Part shown: positions 52,401 to 63,597 of the stretch, one piece after another
Layout of the letters: each line of letters opens with the position of its first letter
Numbering within the stretch: position 1 is the first letter of the stretch
Assembly (NCBI GenBank): GCA_024516035.1
Contig: CM044962.1
Span: forward strand, 10,001,595 to 10,065,594
Length of the DNA stretch: 64,000 nt
From: Bactericera cockerelli
Lineage: Eukaryota > Arthropoda > Insecta > Hemiptera > Triozidae
Direction of reading: 5' to 3'
The notes under the pieces: model-generated
Databases searched by the model: none
Seen by the model: only the letters and a program-made list of their open reading frames with translations
What the model was told of the DNA's origin: nothing
Made by a program: the position numbers and the translations under genes

Positions 52401-55400
52401 AAGACTCTAAGGGCTAGGTGGTAGAAAATGCTTTGAGCATTAAATCAAATCAAATCAAATCAAATAAGTTTTATTGTGATATCTTATAAATGACATTTTA
52501 CACAATTTACAATATTATACTTACAACTATGTGCTTAAAATTAAGTGTCTAAACCTAAAAATATAGTTTCAATTAATTTTGTAAAACAGTTCAAGTTAGA
52601 AGAAAGGTCTAAATTTTTATGGTGCTCGTTAAATAGTGTTTGAGCTCTGATGATAGGAGATAAAGGCTGGGAAAGAGTGGGGGCGGCGAAAAAAGTGGAG
52701 TTATTAGAATCTCTTGTTCTCATACAGGGAACACGATAACGCACGCCACTGGCTAGATCCATTGAGTCTATCATATTGTTGATGATTTTATAAAGAAAAG
52801 TAAGTAAGATTATTTTATGTTTGGACTCAATGGATGGCAAACACAAGTGCTCTCTCAGATCTCTGTAAGAGATGGCTTCTGGATAGACGGGGTAAAAGCC
52901 GTTTAGTTTATAAAACAGTCGTCTGCAGAAAGCAGCTTGAACCGATTCCACCGAAGAGACTTTTTCCTGTGAACGAGGCATCCAGACTATAGATGCATAT
53001 GTTAATTTGGAGAGGACAAGGGATTTGAAGAGTAAAAGGAAAGGATCAGGGTCGTCAGTAGGTTGCAAGGTTCTTGTTATGAATCCAAGGGTTCTGAAAG
53101 CAGATTTAACAACGGTATCTATGTGGAAATTAAAAGAGAGATCTTGAGAGAAAAAGACACCTAAGTCTTTTTTCAAGGTTATTGATTTTATAGGTACATT
53201 GTTGATTGTATAGGAGCTAGGATACACCTCACGTCTCCTTGTGAAACTAAGAACTTCACATTTCTCTGGGCAGAAAGAAAGAGAATTCTCAGATAACCAC
53301 TTTTGAATCTGATCCAAATCGTATTGAAGGAGGAAAGAATCGGAGATTGAAGAAATAGGCCTAAAGAGTTTCAAGTCGTCTGCATAGAGAAGATAAGATG
53401 AGTGTTGAATGACGTCAGTTATACCGTCCATCATTATTAGAAAGAAAATATTTCCTAGCAGGCTCCCTTGAGGGACTGAAGAGGAAGGGTAGTAAGGAGA
53501 GGAAAGAACATTCATGTACCTGACTCGAAGTTTCCGTTGTCGTAGATATGAGGCAAAGAGTTTGACCAGGCAGAGCGGAAAACCAAAATGAAACAATTTC
53601 TGTAAAAGAATAGTGTGATTTACTCGATCGAAGGCGGCCTTTACGTCGGTGTAGACCACGTCTACTTGGTGACAGGTAGGTAAAAGTGAAGACACGGAAT
53701 GAAGAAAATGGGAAAGATTGGATGAAGTAGACCTACAACGGGTAAAGCCATGTTGGTGAATTGAGATATTGGCATAGGTATGAGTACTGATCTTATTAAA
53801 TAAAAGACGTTCAAATACTTTGGCCAGTGCATTCAGTGTTGCTATAGGCCTGTAATTGGATATAACTTGAGGATCAGATTTTTTGGGAACAGGAGTAATG
53901 AAAGTTTGTTCCAGAGTGTCAGGAAATATACATGTAGTCAGAGAGAGGTTAAAAATGTATAAAAGAGGGGCACTTAGGTATGCGGCGCAGTCTTTAATTA
54001 GGAAGGCGGGAATTTTGTCAGTGCCGGGGCCCTTGTTTGTTTTAAGTAGTTTTATGGCATGAGCAAAGTCATGCTGATTAAATTGAAAAGGTTGAAGAAA
54101 AGACGAGGCAACACGAGAAGTTAGAGGTGGAGAATAGTTATGTGTAGAGGGTGAGAGAACAGAGGAAGATACAGATGTATTAGGTAAGGAAGATGTTGAA
54201 AAATTGCAACTATAGTCTTGAGATGTTGATATGAACACAGATTGAAAGTGAGCTGCAAAATTGTTAGCTATTGTGAGTGAGTCTGATGTTGTCTCATCAT
54301 TAATTTTAAAACATCTCTGTTGGTGTGGTGATTTTTTGCTATTTGCAAATTTCCAGAAACTTTGTGGGTCACATTTCGATGATTTAGAAATTTTGTCAAC
54401 GTGTTTATTATAATCTATATGTAGCTGTTTCTTAAATTTAGAATTAACTGTTTTAAAATGCTTTTTATGTCTAGGAGTAAGGTTTTTGTTTCTAGTAAGA
54501 CGTTTTTTTTTTCTTATATAGCTGTTTGCTATTAAGAGACCACCAAGTTGGTACTTTGATAATTTTATGAAGTTTTATTTGAACTTTAGGTACATCTATT
54601 TCAAAAAGATCGTATAATTTAGAATAAAAAAAGAAAAGGGCATTGTTGGGATCAGACATAGAAAAGATTGGAGCCCAATCTAATCGACTGATAGAAGAGT
54701 AAAGAGATGGTAGGTTGGCTTTGCGAAAGTTAAATTTGGTGCTCAGGTTGGGGAGAGAAAGGTCAGAAGAAGATGGTTTAGATTTCGTATGAAATTTAAT
54801 TTTAATATCTAAAGTGGGGTGATATGAGTTTTCAACAAATAGTACATGAGCATTAACCTTGCCTGATTGTCACCTTCCACTAAAGAGTTTTATTATTATT
54901 GTTATTGATGGAGGCTCTTAGTAATGCTGTGCTACTCACCAAGATAAATAAATTTCAGTTTTCTATTTTGATATTTTTTATATTACCATAGCGTGTAGAA
55001 TTAAGAAGTGTGGAAACGAACCCCAGTTGCATGGAAACGCCACATAGCGCGACACCATTGCAAAGGAGTAGAATATTTTTCGCGGTCTATTTATGTTTAT
55101 GTTTACATTTGATATATATTTATATTTACATTTGATACGGGTGAGGAACGAGTAGAGGAGACTCCTTTGCGATACTAGCGCTGAGGACGCCACGATGTAG
55201 GCCGGCGGGGGGTGGTTTCCACACTTCTTAATTCTACACGCTATGGTAGTACCACAAGAATATTATTTGACTTTTCCATCTATTATTTTTTTTCCTATTA
55301 TTTTAGAAAAGACACAAAGAGAGACCGTTGAAGAAACACGAGATCCTGGGCCTGGTCATTTCCCCCACCCGGGAGCTCGCCATGCAGACCAGTGAAGTTG

Positions 55401-58400
55401 TGGAGCGGTTCTGCGGGAACCTACCAGATGTGAAGCCTCTGTTGCTGGTGGGTGGAAACTCTGTCAACATGGACATTGCCAAGCTGTACAAACAAGGTAG
55501 AGTAGTAAAAAAAAAAACCACATAAAGTTATGTGAGATCAACCATCATGAATAAAAAAAAAGGTAGAGTAGTTATTTTTTCACAAGTTTTGCATCTACTA
55601 CAAAAAAAAAACACATAAAGTTATGTGAGATCAATCATCATGAAAAAAAAAAGGTAGACAAGTTTTGCATCTATTCATTATTATTATTGTCTGTCCCGGT
55701 AGCTCAGTGGTAAAGACGGCACTCTGTGAATCCAGAGATTCCAGAAGTCGTGGGTTCGAAACCCAGCCGGGACATGACAAGTTATCTTCCCATTTGGGAT
55801 TTTTACCACATTTCTTTTTTGTTTTTTGGCATTGGTAGGCAAGGTTAATCCATACAGCCAAAATAATAATGTGTCTCTTGAGCTTACTGCTGGAATAATG
55901 GGACTTTAATTGTCCTTTTCGGGCAGTATAAATAAGGCGATATTATTATTATGTTTTGTCTGGCTGGGGACTATAAACAAAGAGTAGACCAGCAGTCTGG
56001 CTGGGGGACTATAAACAGGGAGTATACCAGCATTGGCTTGGTTCCGGGGGCCCTTGTCAATTATTAGCCTCCTTGTAAAGAAAGTGGTAGAAGTGCTGAG
56101 TCATTCCTCCACTGTCTGGCTACCATCGTTCACGATGACGTGACGCTACCCTATGATGATTATGTTTTATTTCTCATGCTATACAACTATACATGGTCCC
56201 AATTATCATCATCAATGGGCTAGAATATAGCAAACATGGAAGGATTACAATGTTGTTAAGGAGATTTGAGGAGATTTATTTGTTAAGGAGGTTTATTATA
56301 ATTATTATTATCATCAAAATCATCATCATTATTATTATTCTTGTTAATATTACTATTATTATTATTGTCATTTGATAATTTTCTCATTTCTAGGAGGTCA
56401 TCTCATAGTGGCGACGCCTGGTAGACTGGAAGATTTGCTCACACGACAGAAAATATCTGACTATAACATTCACCTGGCCATGAAATCTCTGGTGAGTTTT
56501 TCCTCCTTATAATTAAAGAAAACATATGCACAATTGCACATTTTCAAAATGCAAAGTATAGGAGTGTTGATGACATGTTGACACTTAGACAACTGGGTAT
56601 ACCACCGCTGGTACACGCGTGTCTGCACGGAATGGATAGAATGTGCCACGAAGCCACACCCGTCTAGGACCAAGAACCATTATTCCAGCAGTAAGCCCAA
56701 GATGTTTTATTATGTGGTCAAACTTCCAAATGGGAGGATAACTTGTCATGTCTCGGCTGAGCTTCGAACCCGCAATCTCTTGATTACCAGACGGACGCCT
56801 AGACCACCGGTGACCCCTTTTCCGGACCTACGTCCGCAGAGCGCGGCCAATTTTGTGGTTCGTGTGGTACATAAAATCAACTTCCAACCCAATTTCAAGT
56901 CTCAAGCTCTAAGCATTATTGAGATATCTTGTTCACAGACACACAAATACATAGAGATCAATGGCCGAAAACAACTTTTATGGTATCCTGAGGCTATGAT
57001 TCGTCCAGAAATGTGAAAAACTGGGTAGGTCAATTTTCTACGAATACAATACTTTCCTCCTTAGTATAGGACAAGAAAAGTAAAAAAAAAACACTGCCAA
57101 TTATGGACACAATACTTCCTCGTGATTGTTTCACATTATATACCGAGATTTGCGCGTTACAAGGAATATTTTTAACAGACCTACGGATCGACAGACCCAC
57201 AGACGGACACAAAACCAAAGTTGCTCAGGAGGTTATGAAACGTCCAGAAATTTGAAAAAAAAATTGAAATCGGAGCAAAAAAACATTATTTTTTTTTTAC
57301 AAAAACGAACACAATACTTCCGATTTCTAATATTAGAAATTTCTCGGAAGTAAAACATAATTATATTTTTGTATTTCCCCAGGAAATGTTGATTCTGGAC
57401 GAGGCGGATCGCCTGCTAGAGTTGGGCTTTGAGAAATCCCTCAATGCCATCTTCCAGTATCTGCCGGCCCAAAGACGTACTGGCCTGTTCTCAGCCACTC
57501 AAACCAAACAGGTAACCCGTCTAGGTCCGAGGTCGTGGGTTCGAATCCTAAGATGGGGGTTTTTTCTCTCACATATCAGAACAACAAAATTAAGGGTTGG
57601 GTGGAAGAGATTGCCATAGGCAATATACCCGCCCTTTAGTTAGGACATATGTATATTTTTAGTTTATTTTTTTTTTCTTTGTTTATATTATTAATATTGT
57701 CAATTTTTATATTTAATTTTTACCATTATTTGTCTGTATATAATTATGTTCTACTAATAAAGAGTTTCTAAATAAATAAATAAACAATAATAGAAAAATC
57801 CTTATCGTAGTCATCATATTTGTGTTAATCACTGTCGTGATATCACAACTACTCAAACTCGCTTGACTAAATCTACGCTGACCCGGGACTTGAAACACCG
57901 ACCTCCAGGTTACAAGTCCGCCGCCTTATCGATCAAGCTACTGAAGTCGATAATCCATCCTAGTTTTAATAATGATAACATTACTAGTTTTAATAATGAT
58001 AACATTACAAAGGGTGGGATTATTGCCTGAAGCAATCTCTATGATCCAACCCCCAACTCTACCATCAAGGGCAAGCATGAAGGTATTAAGCCCAGAACAT
58101 TAATTATTGGTTAACTTCTTGTACGTTCTCTTATGGTCGTGGGATTGTTCTTTTCTTCTTTTCAAATTGAACTAGTAGTCAAGTGGTTAACGCGGTAGTT
58201 TGGTAATCCACGTAGCGTAGGGATACGTTGGTTCGATTTCCACCCATTGCATGAATTTTTCCTCATTAATTTGAGTTTGTGACCACATAATAATAAGACT
58301 CTGAGGGTTAGGTGGTAGAAAATGGTTTGAGCATTAACCTTGTCTGATTGTCACCTTCCACTAAAGAGTTTTATTATTATTGTGATTGATGGAGTCTCTT

Positions 58401-61400
58401 AGTAATGCTGTGCTACTCACCAAGATAAATAAATTTTAGTTTTCTATTTTTGACATTTTTTATATTACCATAAGAATATTATTTGACTTTTAAGAATATT
58501 ATTTGAGGGTTAGGTTGTAGAAAATGCTTTAAGCGTTAACCTCGCCTGGTGATTACATTGCATGCACTAAAGACTGGTATTATTATTATTGAATTTATTT
58601 TCTGAAGTCATTACCATGCAGAACGATCAGGAACTGGTGAATTTGAATTCTCAGCTACAATTAGAAATAAGGGTGGTTCAAAATTTCTTCTAAATCTTGG
58701 TTTTACTGCCGTTTGGTTGCCAGGTGGCTCTCCTGATCAGGGCGGGGCTACGCAACCCTGTCATGGTGACGGTGAAGGAGAAGAACAATGCTGCCAACAT
58801 CACCGGGGAGACGTGAGTACCACTAGGGCGCAGGTTAGATACCTCCTTATGATATTTTTTTTTTTTTTTTTACTTTCTATTTATTTAAAAGTTTCCATGT
58901 AATTAATTTTACAAATAATAATAATATCGTCTTATTTATACTGCCCGATTAGGACTATTAAAGTCCCATTATTCCAGCAGTAAGCCCAAGACATATTATT
59001 ATGTGGTAAAAATCCCAAATGGGAGGATAACTTGTCATGTCCCGGCTGGGTTTCGAACCCACGACATCTGGATTCTCTTAGTTCACAGAGTGCCGCCTTT
59101 ACCACTGAGCTACCGGGACAGACTGATATGATATGTTTTTTTTACTTTCTATTTTTTTAAAAGTTTCCATGTATTTAATTTTTAAAATAAAAATCTTCAA
59201 CAAATAATGAGGGTACACCCACCTTCAAAAGATAAACATCTTGTGCTGAAGGTGGGGAAATCACCTATAAGATATGTAAAGTATTGTTTTCGGTCGGTTT
59301 TTTGTTTTGTGTTTTTTTTTGTTTTTTTTTTTTTTTTTGGTAAAATATTATTATCTGTCCCGGTAGCTCAGATGTCGTGGGTTCGAAACCCAGCCAGGAC
59401 ATGACAAGTTATCCTGCCATTTGGGTTTTATACCACATAATATTAATAATGTGTCTTGGGCTTACTGCTGGAATAATGGGACTTAATAGGAAATCGGGCA
59501 GTATAAATAAGGCGATATTACTATTATTATCTTGTTTATTTCATAAACAATGCACAAGTCCTGGACCCGAAGTCCAATTGTCCTGAAAATTGTGCAGCAC
59601 TATTATTTCCACAATTTACGGCAGGATGCCCTTCCTAACGCCAACTGACAATGCTGGTACCGTGTCTGTTTAATGTCCCTTCCAATGAAAGAACCAAGCA
59701 AGAAACGTTGCTAAATAAAATGTTGCGCACTATGAGACACTGACCTTCGTATGGCTCCGGGTCAGTAACCAATCACCACACTGAGCCACGAAGGTCGGCT
59801 CTACTATAGTTAATTTTATTTATTTATCGTAGGGATAAATTTATTCAAAATCATACATCTACTGAAATGCTTTAAGCAGCCAGGAGATCCTATGGACAGT
59901 TTGGCATCCAGAAAAAGTTACTCATTTAGCACTACCCAGGGGCCACTTATGGATTAAAGCATTCCACGGAAGCGAGTAACTTCACCCCCCTTTACTGTAG
60001 TAATCAATAGCTTCGAGAGCCCTCAGTACGGCTCATGACCCTCAGTACGGCTCATGACCCTCAGTAAGGCTCATGACCCTCAGTACGGCTCATGACCCTC
60101 AGTAAGGCTCATGACCCTCAGTAAGGCTCATGACCCTCAGTAAGGCTCATGACCCTCAGTAAGGCTCATGACCCTCAGTAAGGCTCATGACCCTCAGTAA
60201 GGCTCATGACCCTCAGTAAGGCTCATGACCCTCAGTAAGGCTCATGACCCTCAGTAAGGCTCATGACCCTCAGTAAGGCTCATGACCCTCAGTAAGGCTC
60301 ATGACCCTCAGTAAGGCTCATGACCCTCAGTAAGGCTCATGACCCTCAGTAAGGCTCATGACCCTCAGTAAGGCTCATGACCCTCAGTAAGGCTCATGAC
60401 CCTCAGTAAGGCTCATGACCCTCAGTAAGGCTCATGACCCTCAGTAAGGCTCATGACCCTCAGTAAGGCTCATGACCCTCAGTAAGGCTCATGACCCTCA
60501 GTAAGGCTCATGACCCTCAGTAAGGCTCATGACCCTCAGTAAGGCTCATGACCCTCAGTACGGCTCATGACCCTCAGTAAGGCTCATGACCTTCAGTAAG
60601 GCTCATGACCTTCAGTAAGGCTCATGACCCTCAGTAAGGCTCATGACCCTCAGTAAGGCTCATGACCCTCAGTAAGGCTCATGACCCTCAGTACGGCTCG
60701 TGATCCCAACATGGTTTCAGATCGGTGTGCAGCGACCTGTCCACCCCCTCCACTCTCAACAACTACTACATGCTCGTGGAGCCGCAGAATAAACTCGCCA
60801 CCCTGTTGTCTTTCATTCGAACCCAGGACCCCGGCTCCAAGTTCATCGTGTTCTTCTCCACGTGTGCCGCCGTCGAATATTTCTCCTATGTTATCAGCAG
60901 GTGAGTGTTTTACTTCTCCTATGTTATCAGCAGGTGAGTATTTCTCCTATGTTATCAGCAGGTGGGTGTTTTACTTCTCCTATGTTTTTTTTGTTTTTTT
61001 TTTCTAACTAAAGAAGAAATGTTTTATTTAGTTTTATTAAATATAAAAAAAAACTACCAGGGACCGTCCTTCCGGAAGGGAACCGAGGATGCAAAAAGCA
61101 TTTCCTCTTTGAATGGCCAGACCAATTTTTTGGTAAAGAAAATGATTGGCGGCACGGGTATCACCCGTAATTCCAATGGATTTCTGTCCCAAATGGTCTA
61201 ACCATTTCTTAGATTCTAACCATTTCTTCTCATATGTTATCAGCAGGTGAGTGTTTTACTTCTCCTATGTTATCAGCACGTGAGTACTTCTCCTATGTTA
61301 TCAGCAGGTGAGTGTTTCTCCTATGTTATCAGCAGGTGAGTGTTTCTCCTATGTTATCAGCAGGTGAGTGTTTTACTTCTCCTATGTTATCAGCAAGTGA

Positions 61401-63597
61401 GTATTTCTCCTACGTTATCAGCAGGTGAGTATTTCTCCTATGTTATCAGCAGGTGAGTGTTTTACTTCTCCTATGTTATCAGCACGTGAGTACTTCTCCT
61501 ATGTTATCAGCAGGTGAGTGTTTCTCCTATGTTATCAGCAGGTGGGTGTTTTACTTCTCCTATGTTATCAGCACGTGAGTACTTCTCCTATGTTATCAGC
61601 AGGTGAGTGTTTTACTTCTCCTATGTTATCAGCACGTGAGTACTTCTCCTATGTTATCAGCAGGTGAGTGTTTCTCCTATGTTATCAGCAGGTGAGTGTT
61701 TTACTTCTCCTATGTTATCAGCACGTGAGTACTTCTCCTATGTTATCAGCAGGTGAGTGTTTCTCCTATGTTATCAGCAGGTGAGTGTTTTACTTCTCCT
61801 ATGTTATCAGCACGTGAGTACTTCTCCTATGTTATCAGCAGGTGAGTGTTTCTCCTATGTTATCAGCAGGTGAGTGTTTTACTTCTCCTATGTTATCAGC
61901 ACGTGAGTACTTCTCCTATGTTATCAGCAGGTGAGTGTTTCTCCTATGTTATCAGCAGGTGAGTATTTCTCCTATGTTATCAGCAGGTGAGTATTTCTCC
62001 TATGTTATCAGCAGGTGAGTACTTCTCCTATGTTATCAGCAGGTGAGTACTTCTCCTATGTTATCAGCAGGTGAGTATTTTTTTTTTTTACACTTTATTA
62101 ATAGGACATATTATATACAATACAAATAATTACAAATTAAAATCTTAATATATAAATGTCAAAGTCACTGACTGACTGACCACTGACTGACTGATCATCG
62201 CTCTACAGCCCAAACCGTAAGTCCTAGGAAGCTGAAATTTGGTAGGTAGCTTTGTCTTATAGTCTAGATGTGCAATAAAACGGGATTTTTCGAAATTCCC
62301 ACTACAACACCTGCCATTGGCGAAAAAGGACTTTTTGCTTTCACGGCCATGCCTCGGCCCGCAAAGCGGGCGACAGCCCGCTAGTACAATATAATAGAAG
62401 AAAAAAATAAAGAAAAGATAAATTTATATATACATAATATATGTCCTATCTAAAGGGCGGAATTATTGCCTTAGGCAATCTCTTTATCTAACCGAGAAAA
62501 TAAAAATCATAATCGAAATATCTAATATCAAACAGCCCAGCCGAGGTGTGAAGAACGCCCTATGCAAAAAAAGAGAACACACGGCAGAGTGTAAGGTAAC
62601 GGAAAACATAGTTCCCATGTATTTCATGTACTTTCAATTCCAAATAATTCCAAATTACAATTCCAAATAATTTCTGTATACTGCCGGCGTAAAGTCTGCC
62701 GGCCAACGCGTCGCGACCGTCAGTAACTTGATCGATAAGCCGGCTCCTCAATAATTCAGACAAAAGGTGACAGTTTTTACACAAACTTAAGCCCATTTTT
62801 GTTACAAAAAAAACAAACAAATTAAATAAAAAAAAACCATGATGAAAAGAAATCTCTAGTTGACGTTCATTTTCTTGTCCCCAGTATACTGGTCGCGGAT
62901 TCTACCACCTCCTCCCCCTCCCCCCCTGTCCTCGCTCTACACGGTAGAATGCGCGAGCGTCGCCACAAGATATTCGGAGAGGTGAGAGAGTGGGGCACTC
63001 AGGGGGGTGTCCTGGTGTGTACGGATCTTATGGCGCGCGGTGTGGACATACCTTGCGTCGATTGGGTGAGTAGATAGATAGATCGATGTTAAATTGTGAA
63101 ATTACTCCGACGGTTGTATAGTTGTATACAATGGTTAAAAAGTTGACAATGGTCTTTTAATAAATAAAAAAAACATAGTTAAAAAAACACTGCCTATTAT
63201 GGACTGGACACAGTACTTTCCTCGTGATTGTTTCACATTGTATACACGGGCCAATTTTGAGATTTTATACGAAATTACTTTCCAAAACGACTGAACCGAT
63301 TTTATTCAAATTTGTTTTATATGGTAGAATACTATTATGTCAAGCATTGTCTTTGTCATATGTGAAGTATTGTATTTTTCAAATGTCAAGAATTGTGTTT
63401 ATATTTTTACCAATTTTAACCAATTTTTCTTCCTTTTTTTTACTCTCCAGGTGATTCAGTACGATGTGCCGGGGTCGGCGGCCAGCTTCGTGCACCGGTG
63501 TGGGCGGACCGCCCGTATAGGTCAGACAGGCAACGCCTTGGTCATGCTCATGCCTCACGAGGACGCGTATCCCACCTTCATCCGGAGCAACCAGAAG
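49474..63597 (+). CDS. DDX55: DEAD-box ATP-dependent RNA helicase, DDX55/Spb4 type (5' nine exons)
   Basis: Exons 49474-49569, 51528-51635, 55307-55496, 56394-56491, 57383-57511, 58724-58812, 60721-60900, 62885-63065 and 63451-63597 join without a frame break into 406 codons. Motifs in order: Q motif region (FDTMTPVQ), I (AVTGSGKT), Ia (PTRELA), Ib (TPGR), II (DEAD), III (SAT), IV (VFFST), then HGRM, V ([11 protein letters not shown]) and VI ([10 protein letters not shown]). The linking phrases ([20 protein letters not shown]) fit the DDX55/Spb4 family, which acts in the nucleolus in 60S ribosome assembly. The C-terminal extension lies beyond the window. The last exon seen ends at NQK with AG|GCAAGA, a probable GC-type donor; reading on would end after 13 unrelated residues. 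Introns are swollen with mobile elements and tandem arrays. Confidence 0.93.
49858..51420 (-). mobile_element. 5'-truncated LINE in helicase intron 1
   Basis: The plus-strand poly(T) at 49858-49880 is its poly(A) tail on the minus strand. The reverse transcriptase frame runs 50158-51285 and continues open upstream to about 51400, where the element is cut off. No certain target duplication found. Confidence 0.8.
50158..51285 (-). pseudogene. LINE reverse transcriptase, C-terminal part
   Basis: About 375 residues starting inside the reverse transcriptase. [15 protein letters not shown] and the YADD box ([10 protein letters not shown]) are present, then thumb-like sequence and a C-terminal region with [10 protein letters not shown]. 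The endonuclease and the first reverse transcriptase blocks are missing. The pattern differs from the CR1-like element and from the 52.5-kb LINE, so it is a third LINE family. Not a host gene. Confidence 0.88.
51830..52055 (-). repeat. tRNA-derived SINE, family F
   Basis: It shares GGGTTTTACCCTC, CCTCACCCAGCCTGGGTAGG and GGGCAGTAGTCA with 2000-2355. Tail and head are diverged. Confidence 0.75.
52444..54846 (-). mobile_element. 5'-truncated LINE with 10-bp target duplication
   Basis: Flanked by TGAGCATTAA (52434-52443 and 54847-54856). The minus-strand 3' end carries a TTTGA-type repeat tail (plus 52444-52464). The 5' end is cut inside the region between endonuclease and reverse transcriptase; 54240-54830 still encodes that linker ([14 protein letters not shown]) but with a stop near 54238. 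Confidence 0.92.
52541..54238 (-). pseudogene. LINE reverse transcriptase (Jockey-like), 5'-truncated
   Basis: 565 open codons with reverse transcriptase motifs [38 protein letters not shown] and [10 protein letters not shown], followed by a C-terminal thumb region. The endonuclease is absent and the upstream frame is interrupted, so it is a dead copy, although the remaining frame is still open, which suggests a recent insertion. Confidence 0.88.
54986..55246. mobile_element. TA-flanked MITE with about 33-bp inverted ends
   Basis: It begins CCATAGCGTGTAGAATTAAG and ends with the complement; TA on each side (54984-54985, 55247-55248) suggests a Tc1/mariner-type target. 261 bp, no ORF. An unoccupied copy of the flanks is at about 58440-58495. 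Confidence 0.9.
55690..55935 (+). repeat. tRNA-derived SINE, family D
   Basis: Starts TGTCCCGGTAGCTCAGTGG, a good A box; GTGGGTTCGAAACCC is the B box and CCGGGACA closes an acceptor-like stem. An extra 8-9 bases in the anticodon region and the long body show it is a SINE, not a gene. Adjacent 55965-56160 is a family H repeat (GTCTGGCTGGGGGACTATAA). Confidence 0.85.
56660..56815 (-). repeat. SINE, family D
   Basis: Plus strand: CAGCAGTAAGCCCAAGATG, GATAACTTGTCATGTCTCGG, then the complement of a degraded B box. Downstream, 56870-57310 is other repeat-like DNA (GTGATTGTTTCACATT also at 63223-63239). Confidence 0.75.
57810..57955 (-). repeat. SINE, family E
   Basis: Plus strand: GTGTTAATCACTGTCGTGAT, ACCTCCAGGTTACAAGTCC and TTATCGATCAAGCTACTGA, the complement of the family E head. 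Confidence 0.8.
58170..58500 (+). repeat. SINE, family C, and duplicated flank
   Basis: After the SINE (GTCAAGTGGTTAACGCGG to CACTAAAGAG) the sequence continues with GTAATGCTGTGCTACTCACC and GAATATTATTTGACTTTT. This is also found after the split SINE at 54857-54985 and 55252-55275. So this is a duplication without the LINE and MITE insertions. Confidence 0.85.
58930..59122 (-). repeat. SINE, family D
   Basis: Plus strand: CTTATTTATACTGCCCGATT, CAGTAAGCCCAAGAC, GGGTTTCGAACCCACGAC and TACCGGGACA at the end. Confidence 0.85.
59352..59520 (+). repeat. SINE, family D (internal deletion in head)
   Basis: Begins TGTCCCGGTAGCTCAGA and goes straight to GTCGTGGGTTCGAAACCC, missing about 35 bases of the tRNA-like head; the body is as in 55690-55935. 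Bases 59560-59800 hold another SINE-like piece (CAGGATGCCCTTCCTAACGC, CACTGAGCCACGAAGGTCGG). Confidence 0.8.
60010..60705 (+). repeat. 19-bp minisatellite upstream of helicase exon 7
   Basis: The unit GTAAGGCTCATGACCCTCA repeats about 36 times, nearly perfect, with a few GTACGG or CTTCA variants at the ends. The array stops about 15 bases before the exon 7 acceptor (60720). Confidence 0.97.
60880..62078 (+). repeat. 28/33-bp tandem array copying the end of helicase exon 7 and its 5' splice site
   Basis: The exon ends CTCCTATGTTATCAGCAG|GTGAGTGTTT. Units of 28 and 33 bp, each with TATGTTATCAGCA(G/C/A) followed by GTGAGT (rarely GTGGGT), repeat about 30 times, partly as an 89-bp higher-order unit (33+28+28). 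Bases about 60985-61230 are an inserted unrelated sequence. Confidence 0.97.
62085..62500 (+). repeat. Dispersed repeat J, split by a Helitron
   Basis: The parts before 62142 and after 62385 match 40235-40450 (CACTTTATTAATAGGACA; TATGTCCTATCTAAAGGGCG). Confidence 0.75.
62143..62384 (+). mobile_element. Non-autonomous Helitron
   Basis: Starts TCTTAATATATAAATGTC after an A, ends with hairpin GCGGGCGACAGCCCGC and CTAG before a T. 242 bp. Related copies: 40968-41197 and 35286-35480. Confidence 0.92.
62501..62884. other. Rest of helicase intron 7
   Basis: No recognised repeat or coding sequence; ends in the acceptor TTGTCCCCAG. Confidence 0.5.

Larger units (their letters stand above)
52285..54910 (+). 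repeat. SINE, family C, split by a LINE
   Basis: The head and middle lie at 52285-52443 (GTGGTTAACGCGCTAGTC to TTGAGCATTAA). The 3' part resumes at 54847 (TGAGCATTAACCTTGCC). The LINE between is flanked by TGAGCATTAA on both sides. Confidence 0.9.

Noticed and set aside
50158..54238. Host genes with reverse-transcriptase-like products
   Set aside because: Tails, 5' truncation and a target duplication show that these are LINE insertions in helicase introns.
55690..55775. tRNA gene (clear A and B boxes)
   Set aside because: The anticodon region is too long, and the same head is followed by the same body in four other places, so it is a SINE. The same holds for 3543-3615 and for the family C, E, F and G heads.
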